NCBI GenBank assembly: GCA_039881045.1
Contig: JAYWVB010000022.1
Span: 492,728-556,727 of the forward strand
Source: Chaetomium olivaceum
Taxonomy: Eukaryota; Ascomycota; Sordariomycetes; Sordariales; Chaetomiaceae
Reading direction: 5' to 3'
DNA length: 64,000 nucleotides
In this document: positions 56,868 through 64,000 of the stretch, in pieces
Position numbering within the stretch: position 1 is the first letter of the stretch
Layout: each line of letters begins with the position of its first letter
The notes under the pieces: model-generated
What the model saw: only the letters and a program-made list of their open reading frames with translations
Told to the model about the DNA's origin: nothing
Database searches by the model: none
Program-made: the position numbers and the translations under genes

Positions 56868-59800
56868 CTAGCCATCAACCCTCCCCCGCTTAGCAACAGG
56901 CACCGGTGGCGACCTCGAGCGCGAAGGGCTATAACCCCGTCTGCGCTTACCACCACCACCGCCATCACCGCCGTCACCACGACCCCCGCCCACCGGACTC
57001 CTCACCGGCGAGCGCGACCTGCTCCTGCTATCCCGCCTGCCCCCCCTGTACCCATCATTCCTATCCCTATACCCCCCACTACCACGGCCACCGCCACGGC
57101 CACGACCACCGCCCCCTCCCCTCTGCGGCGGCGGCGGCGGCAGCGGGCTCCTCGACCTTGACAAAGAGCGCGAGTACGAATCCCGTCCCCGCCCACCACC
57201 ACCACCACCCCTGCCCCTGCCCCCGCCAGCCGCAGACGGCCTTCCCCGTCCCAGGGGGATCGGGGACCTAGTCCTAGACCTCGACCTAGAAGCCGCCCGC
57301 CTTGCCACAGGTGACAGCGACCGGCTGTACCTCCGTGCCCTCCTAGCCGGCGGCGGGCCGGGGGAGTATTCCTCCTCAGGTCTGCGGCGTTTCGCCGCCG
57401 AGCCAGCGCCCCCTCCGGTAGCAGAAGCAGAAGTTGCTGCTGCTGCTGCTGCTGCTGATGTTGGAGCAGGCGGCGAGGGAGAGCGTGATAGCGAGCGGGA
57501 GTAGGACCGCCTCCTGCTATCTACGCTCCGGCTGCGAGTGGGGGGCCTGCCGCGGCGGACGGGCAGTGGAGAGCGGGAGATGGAGCGCGTCGGGGAGCGG
57601 GTGTAGCTGCGCCCGCGGCCTCTGGCCCCGCCGCCACGTGCCCTATTTGGTGTCGGGCTCCGGCTCCGGCTCCGGCTCCGGCTTGGGGAGCGGCTGATAC
57701 TGCGGCCGCCGCCACGCCCCGCACGTGCTGCCCGGCGCGGCGGGGAGCGAGAACGGGAGAGTGAGCGTCCGGCGGGGGAGATGGAGCGTGTGTAGCTGCG
57801 GCGGCTAGGGCTACGGCTACGACTATAGGATCTATCGTCGCGGCCTCCACGGGGTGGGGGGTGCGCGAGATGGAGCGGCCACGGTCGCGATCGATTGCCC
57901 TGCGCGGGGTCCTCGAGCGAGAACGGGAGGAATAGGATGAATAGGAAGAGTAGCTCGAGACGGATTCGGAATCTGAATCGGCTGCTGGGGCTGGAAGGGC
58001 GGGTTTGGGCATGTTGGCGAGGAAGGTACGCATCTCGTCGGTGAGGTAGCCCATTTTAATGGAGGTGAAGTAGTTGATTGCGAAGCGGATGTCGCGCGGG
58101 TTGTCGTGTGGGAAGATGCCCTGGAAGCTGGGCTGCAGCATATCTTCGTTCATGCGCGCCTTTAGCTTGGCCGTGCCCATGTTCTCCTGAAGGTCTTCAA
58201 AGAGGATTCTGACGAAAATGCGGCTCGCTGCTGTGGTCTCCTCCTGATTCAGGTGGATGGCGGAAAACACGTGCCATCCGATAGAGTCTGACGCGAGCAG
58301 ATGGCCGAAGAACCGGGCAATGTTGCGCAGTTTGTTGGTCTCGTAGCGGTGAATGGTCGAGTAATACTTCATGAAGGCCTCCTCGAAGAGGTCCATCCAC
58401 ATGCGGTTCAGCCGGGCAAACCGCTCTCCCAGCAGGCCCATGAACTTGAGATACACCTTTTCCTGGGCGCACGACTCGATGATCATGGACACTAGCTCGG
58501 GCTCCTGGCCCGGGGGAAGCCGCAGCTTCATCAGCTTGTGCGCAGCTTCCTCGGGGTCAGCGCTGGACTGAATGGTGAGGTAAATCGTTCGTCTAAGGTT
58601 GACAAGGTCGGCGTTGCTCTGGTCCTTGATCTCAATCGCCTTTGTCTCCTCATCTTCTGCTTCCGACTCGCTCTCCGACTCGTCTTCGTCGTCTTCATCG
58701 TCGCTACCCTCGCCCAAGATCTCCGCCTTCAGTCTCTTGTATTCCGCCTCGTTGTCCTCCCAGTCTGGATCAAACTTGAAGACGTTCAGGCTATCCTGGG
58801 TGGTGATCTCGTCATCCAGTCCAACCCGGTGCGTGATCTGATCCTCCTCTTCAACCAGGTCCAATTCCTCCTTGATCACCGGGTTGTCCTTGTACTTGTC
58901 TTTGCGCACTTGGAAGAGAACCTCGATCATGTACTGGGTCCGGCGATCGATGTCGGCTTCGTGGAGGATGTTCCTAAACTGGTCGAACACGACGTTGGTG
59001 ATCCTGGGCGACATCTCCTCCAGGAATAGGCCGACCTCGCGCATGAGTCCCACAGCAATTTCAACGCTGTCGTCGGTCGGCTTCCTCAACAACAGAAGCA
59101 AGATCTGCGCGGCAAGTGTTTCGTGCACCACTTGGTTGTTCACCAGATGGGCAATGAACATGGTCGAGGATAGGCAGACGGCCTTGTCGTTCCGCTTGAA
59201 GGCCTTCCGGAACCGCATAATCAACCGCTTGATCAGCAGCTCGCCCACTTGCGGTAGCTTGGTGTTGCAGATGGCCGCCAAGCAGGCGTAGATGGGGGTG
59301 AAGGGCAAACTGGCATGCTGCGCCTTCAGTAGACTTTGGCAGAACAGGCCCCGGCCGCGGATGAGGTTTTCGCCGAACAGCTCAGGCACGACAAACTTGA
59401 TGTTGGCCGTGTTGACCTTGTTGACGAGACCGTTGATCGACTTCTTCAGGGCGTCCCATGCCATGCGCTGGTATTCCTTGGTGCTTTTGTCGGTGATGGC
59501 AGCCTGGAGAGCGCGTAGCTTCTGGGGCGGCAGGTACACGCCCTGACTGCGCAGGTTCAGCAGCTTCTGATACTCGGCCCGCGCGTCGGCCAGCTTCTCC
59601 TCTTCCGTCTTGACCGGGGCTACTGGTGGTGGCGTGCGCTCCTTCTTGGCGGGTCGATACCTGTCGGCATCGCGGCGCGCGGGAGGCGGCGAGCGTCTTC
59701 TCGGGGGAGACCTCAGGGGTAAGCGATCGCGAGAGGGCGACCTAGCGGGGGAACAATCGCGAGAGCGGGAAGGAGAACGATCGCGGGGGGGCGACGAGTG

Positions 59801-60040
59801 TCGTCGGGGCGGAGATATGGGGGATCTCGTAGGAGATCTGTCGCGAGAAGGGTCCCGAGAAGGGTCGCGGGATGCATCTCGAGGGCGCGGGGAAATATCG
59901 CGTGGCTCCCGAGAATCTCGGGTATTTCTCGACAAAGACCGTTCACGACGGGGACTCGGAGACGGACGGCGGTCAATGGGGGACGGTGATGGGTCATCCA
60001 AATGGTGGCGCGCAGGCGCCTCTGCCTCTGCCGTCGCCAT
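56868..60040 (-). CDS. CWC22: Pre-mRNA-splicing factor Cwc22
   Basis: One exon. An N-terminal Arg/Ser/Pro-rich tail (about 1-140) leads into the MIF4G/NIC-type helical domain (AEYQKLLNLRSQGVYLPPQK, RGRGLFCQSLLKAQHASLPF, FIAHLVNNQVVHETLAAQ). An acidic linker follows, then the MA3-like domain (RRTIYLTIQSSADPEEAAHK, GWHVFSAIHLNQEETTAASR). Cwc22 loads eIF4A3 in the spliceosome and is needed for the exon-junction complex. The displayed frame ends at 57,521 with an Ala-rich, implausible tail. A -1 step at the run of six G on the plus strand (57,856-57,861) opens a frame of about 330 residues that is strongly RS/RG-rich (SYSRSRSPSRRSYTRSISP, then GRGGGG and SRSRSRSPVRSP). It stops at 56,868. One missing base is the simplest reading, and the RS tail is then intact. 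Confidence 0.85.
57430..57460. repeat. GCT trinucleotide run in CWC22
   Basis: A (GCT)n run encodes an Ala stretch in the RS-rich tail frame. Confidence 0.9.
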
Positions 60041-60514
60041 CCCTTCTTTAGTCGATCAGAAAGTCTCCTTCCTGAAGACAGTGAAGAAAGCGCACCCTGT
60101 CTAAAGACCGGGATGGATGCAAGATGCCGGGCTTTAAAAAGAGGGCGATTGGCCAAGTTGCTCCGAGGTCAAGGTGATGATGTCTTCGAACAGAAGCAAG
60201 CAAGCCAGAGCTAACAAAAATGTTATTTGCCTGGAGGCTGGTGCAGCCAAGGCTTTGCTTGAACAGGCTCCACCCGCTGTGTTGCCTGCCGGGGTCTGGC
60301 ATATGGCGGCTGAACGCGCTAACGCGAACCCCTGACTACATTTTTGGCGGAAGGTCACCGTGGCGCAAGTCAGTTGTCGCGGGACGTGGATGAGCTTCAT
60401 TCAGGCCATGTAATCTGTAATCCAATCCACCTCACGACTACCGACTATCTTGACGTCGCCTTCTCAACAACACCTCCCGACAATCAATTTATTCCTTCCA
60501 ACACTCCTTTGACA
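60041..60514. promoter_or_regulatory. Shared upstream region of CWC22 and DPM2
   Basis: About 475 bp between divergent start codons; no specific motif was recognised. Confidence 0.5.
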
Positions 60515-61029
60515 ATGGTGAGTCAACAACTCCCAGCAATTCCTATCGCCAAACAACCTAACTAACCAACCCACTCAAACCACAGCTCGACAAACTCGTC
60601 GGCCTCGCCATGCTCGTGGCCTCGTCAGTCGTCTTTCTCTACTACACCATCTGGACCCTGTTGATGGTAAGCCCACTGCCTACTTCCCCCTCCTATCCAT
60701 CATTCACCCGACCCGCCCCCTTTCCCACCTCTCACCTCCAACTCCAACCGATCAAACAGACACTAACCCCCTTTTTCCTCTCAAAAACAGCCCTTCGTCG
60801 ACTCAGACCACCCCCTACAAAACTTCTTCCCCCCCGCGTCTGGGCGATCCGCATCCCCGTGATCCTGGTCCTGCTCGGGTGCGCCGTGGTCGGCTCCTTC
60901 CTCAGCGTGGTCATGATCCGCAGCAACCGCAAGAAGGCGGCCAAGGCGGCCAAGGCGGCCAAGGCGGCTGCTGCTGCTGCTGCTGCTTCGGCGGGCGGAG
61001 CGGGGGCAGAGGGGAAGAAGAAGGCTTGA
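60515..61029 (+). CDS. DPM2: Dolichol-phosphate mannose synthase regulatory subunit
   Basis: Exons 60515-60517 (the start ATG alone), 60586-60666 and 60791-61029, flanked by GTGAGT/CACAG and GTAAGC/ACAG junctions. With one base restored they give about 107 residues. Two membrane spans are visible: LVGLAMLVASSVVFLYYTIW, and AIRIPVILVLLGCAVVGSF. The loop between them (PFVDSDHPLQNFF) matches the family. A Lys/Ala-rich tail ends GKKKA, possibly an ER-retrieval signal. Dpm2 stabilises the catalytic Dpm1 at the ER, which makes dolichol-phosphate mannose for N-glycans, O-mannosylation and GPI anchors. The third exon reads correctly at first but needs a one-base step at a run of seven C (60,829-60,835) to reach the second span; an eighth C would restore it. 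Confidence 0.8.
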
Positions 61030-61940
61030 TTTTGTTTATATCGTCCCCTTCACCGGCCGGTTATCTTGGAAGGTTTGGAGGGGTGGGGTGGCTATTTATG
61101 CAAGATGGGGAAACAGAAGAAAAAACCAAGTGTATCACTGTGATGGGTGGTTGGGGGTGTGGGTGGGTTGGCGCGCATGTGCCGGTTCATGATATCTGGT
61201 GTTAATTTTGGCGGAGGAAGCTATAGGGGGCTGTTGTTGGTAGGGAAGTTGACAGGTTGCAAAGGAAAGGCAATCTGGTGTAAGAGCGCTCGAGAATAAA
61301 AACAAACATAAACCACCAACTCCCTTGAACGGCTCCTTGATCTCGTCTAGTTGCCAAGCACCGAGGTCAGGCGAAACATCTCCTTGATTCATCTACGCTT
61401 CGAATTAGATATTCGCATCATTATTTCCCATCCTCCATCGTCACCTGCACAAAAGCCAGGCCACATGCATACACTTAATAGGTATCTAAGGTATCTACTT
61501 CCCCTATTCAACATCCGCTATTAAATCAGCCAGACCAGCCTCGGCCGCTGCACCATGCTCGCCAACGGTCAAACCCGCCCGAGAACAGCAACCAAGCAGC
61601 AAGAATCCCGGTAACCCAATCCGAACTGACCCGAACCCGGCGAAACCTAGGCGCCAAAACCCAAACAGCGGAGTGGAATGAGAGAAGTCTTCAGCTATCT
61701 CCAAGGCTACCCTCAAGGTACGATACCTTCCCAATGCCAATGCAGTGAAAGTGCCCATATGATCCAATACTCATCCTCCCTCTATAATGAATGGGGTCCG
61801 TAGCATAGCGCAGTCGTGTGTCGGGCTGGTAGACTCGAGCGGGCAGTGTGTAAAACGCACCAAGCCAACGCAAAAGGGCACCAACGCAAGTAAAACATGC
61901 ATGCGATAACGCCGTAAAACGGAACCGGGGCAACAACCGC
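61030..61940. other. Convergent 3' flanks, no gene seen
   Basis: About 0.9 kb between the DPM2 and BCAS3-like 3' ends; nothing conserved was found. Confidence 0.6.
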
Positions 61941-64000
61941 TTAAACCCTCTGGTCCGCAAAATCAAGCACCTCGCAATCGTCCTCGAAGAAGCCATCGTC
62001 GTCCTGCGTGGGCGTCGGGCCCGCGCCTCCGGCGCGTCGTGACCACAATCTGCGCGTCGTCATCCCCGGTCCGCTGTAGGATCCTTTCCATGGCAGACGC
62101 CGGGAGTGCGCGCGAGGCATCAAGTGGCAGGTTGAACGAATCGTCGTCTTGAAGTTGGGGCACACCCAGGTCGAGCTTGGTCGCCTCCATCACTTGGCCA
62201 AAAGCCCAAGCGTCAGATGATCCCGCAGGCGTCGACGCACCACTTTGGACTAGGGACTGCTGAGCTCCCTTCCTCCGGCGACGAGTGGGTTCTGCTGCCG
62301 TCTCGTCCAACGAAGTTGCTGCCATGAGAGCGGTGAGGTCCATCGCTTGTTGAGGCACCTCAAACTCATATAGTCCCACGCGCTTGTCCGTGTGGAACGG
62401 CTGGTACGGCGCGCTGGATTCTATCTCGGCCTGAGGAATAGAAGACTCGGCGCTCTGGTCGTGACTCGTGTCCGTGGCCTCTCGGCTGGTTGAGAACCAT
62501 GGTGTTGGTACCAGCATCCAGATGTTCAATATCCAGGTACTCGTCAATATCCAACATGTTCTTGACTAGCGGCGACAGGACATCGTCGGGCAACGATGGG
62601 ACCTGGAACTCCTTGCATCGCGAGAGGCGCTGTGTGCGCTTGTTGGCCCCCGACGGTGTTATCCTGCTCTTAGTCAAGAACACCCGAACGAGACCGCCGC
62701 CCAGGGTGAAAAGGGAGTGGTTTGTCTTCTTGGAAATCCAGAGCACACACGACGGCCCGGGCAGGGCAGTCGAGTGAGGAAGCGAGACTCTGTTCTCCCC
62801 GTTCTGGCGGATTGGTTGATTGCGTTGCCAGTCTTGCCTAGCGAATGGCTGATTGCTGCAGCGATGACCTTCCCGCCATGCGTGGCATACTCCCCAATGG
62901 CCGAGCCGGCGGCGCGTTGGAGTTGCTCCTACGTCGGCGATTAATGAGTGGGCGCGCGACATCGCGGACGGAGCTTAGTGCATTTGACGCAATGGAAACT
63001 GCCGTAGCTGGGCCTTCCGGGGCCGCGGCCTGGATCTCCTGGGGTCTCCGGCGGCGGGGTGGAGGCCATGTAAAGGCGCTTGACGGCAAGTCCAGTAAAT
63101 GGACGGTGCCTCGTTCTGTGACCATCGCCAGGCGCTCGCCGTTCGGACGTGTCCAGGTGACCTCGACAATACGTGCCACGGTCATACGAGAGAACTGGGC
63201 AATCTGCCGTACCCGCGGGCCGCCAGACTGTGATCCGGTAGCCTGCAAAGGCGAGGACTTGGTGTGTTGAATACGCATCAAATCCCATACGCTCTGCACG
63301 TCGCCTTTGCTGCTCGCGCTGAACAGAGTAAGGCCAGACGGCGAAAACGAAAGGAAGCTGCAGCCATGAGGAATGGCAAATGTGGTAACCGGGTGTGGGT
63401 TCACCGAGGCGCTGAGGCTCTCAATATCTAAAATCGAGACCAGACCTGGCTCCTTTACGATCGGCTGGGCAACTGTCCCGTGAGTCGGCGGGAACTGCGA
63501 GGGATCCGGCCGTGCAGCACCTGCTCCTCCCCAGCCCTGGGGGGCGAGGGTTGGTGACTGCGGTGGCTGATTCGTCTGCGGGTTCCAGTAATTGTTCCAG
63601 GCTTGCCAACCCTGCTTGCCGACCCATTTCGCACCCTGGATCAGCTCTTGGGTGGCATCCCTCATGATCTTGTTCATAACACTCTCGGGAAGGGGAAGAT
63701 CGAGTTCGGCAGCGGCGGGCGGCAGCTGCGGTGGTGTCACAGAGGCCAAGCCTGGAGCACGGCCGACTGCCGGTACAGGGACCGAAGCTCTCAAGGCAAT
63801 CTGAGAGGACGGTGCAGCAGGGCAGTAAGCAATCCATCTGCCGCTGACGCTGAGGACCGCAACTTGCGGTCGGGGGCGTGGCGGAGCAGGAGAACGGCCT
63901 CTCTCGGGCTCCGGAGCCGCCTCCCCTTTAAGTGGTTGCTGGAGAGTAGTCCAGATCTTACCATGGCAGTAGAAGTGAGGCGAGTGCTCATCGGCAGCTG
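61941..64000 (-). CDS. BCAS3-type WD40 domain protein, 5' end outside the window
   Basis: Runs off the right edge; the visible part starts at HFYCHGKIWTTLQQPLKGE and stops at 61,941. Recognisable blocks are WVGKQGWQAWNNYWNPQT, FAIPHGCSFLSFSPSGLTLF with DVQSVWDLMRIQ (a WD40 blade), MVTERGTVHLLDL, SLFTLGGGLVRVFLTKSR, and IESSAPYQPFHTDKRV. The ending is DDCEVLDFADQRV. The BCAS3 family binds PI3P and marks autophagic membranes; in fungi its role is poorly known. The blocks fall in different frames, so at least three junctions are needed: about 62,800-62,900 (an intron may also fit), about 62,475-62,500 and about 62,015-62,035. The last two have no GT-AG solution and look like single-base indels. 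Family identity is good; the exact protein cannot be given. Confidence 0.75.

Noticed and set aside
1..64000. CRISPR array or bacterial operon features
   Set aside because: Spliced genes and fungal families show eukaryotic nuclear DNA; no spaced direct repeats were seen.

Overview
The window is nuclear DNA from a filamentous ascomycete, most likely a sordariomycete of the Sordariales type. The evidence is GC-rich coding sequence, short GT-AG introns (about 45-130 bp), Pezizomycotina-only families (Bni4-type protein, YPP1, Zn2Cys6 factor with a fungal-specific domain, intradiol dioxygenase), and a gypsy-like retroelement at the left edge. The species was not identified.

Layout. 1-3.5 kb: 5' half of an LTR retroelement on the minus strand (LTR, candidate primer site, gag with zinc fingers, start of the protease), cut by the window edge. 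About 3.74-3.9 kb: a short unit with tRNA-like Pol III promoter boxes, SINE-like. 4.6-7.9 kb: a mitochondrial membrane protein and pyruvate dehydrogenase protein X, divergently transcribed. 8.3-18.9 kb: a CaiB/BaiF-type CoA-transferase, a Zn2Cys6 transcription factor and an intradiol (hydroxyquinol/catechol) dioxygenase, a plausible aromatic-catabolism neighbourhood. 21.9-30 kb: an OPT oligopeptide transporter, mitochondrial ketoacyl-ACP synthase, the complex III chaperone Cbp3, and dihydrofolate reductase. 30-42 kb: the YPP1/TTC7 PI4-kinase scaffold, the ribosome-assembly factor Rix1, a WW-domain protein, and a secreted GH16-like wall enzyme. 42-52 kb: a membrane-anchored fucose-lectin-like protein, tRNA-dihydrouridine synthase Dus1, and a Bni4-type septum/PP1-targeting protein. 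56.8-64 kb: the splicing factor Cwc22, the dolichol-phosphate-mannose synthase subunit Dpm2, and a BCAS3-type WD40 protein that runs off the right edge. Large gene-free stretches lie at 10.5-14.1, 18.8-21.9, 46.7-48.8 and 52-56.9 kb.

How genes relate. Several products act in mitochondria. Ketoacyl-ACP synthase makes the octanoyl-ACP precursor of lipoate, protein X carries a lipoyl domain, and Cbp3 assembles complex III. This is a shared theme, not proof of a cluster. Divergent pairs with short shared promoters are common (TMEM-like/PDX1, OPT/KAS, YPP1/RIX1, CWC22/DPM2).

The most striking structural observation is a series of single-base reading-frame breaks inside otherwise well-conserved genes (YPP1, RIX1 twice, GH16, CWC22, DPM2, BCAS3, and the retroelement gag/protease junction), several at C/G runs. 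The simplest explanation is consensus indel error, and the protein models of those genes should be read with this in mind. No CRISPR array, rRNA or standard tRNA gene was seen.
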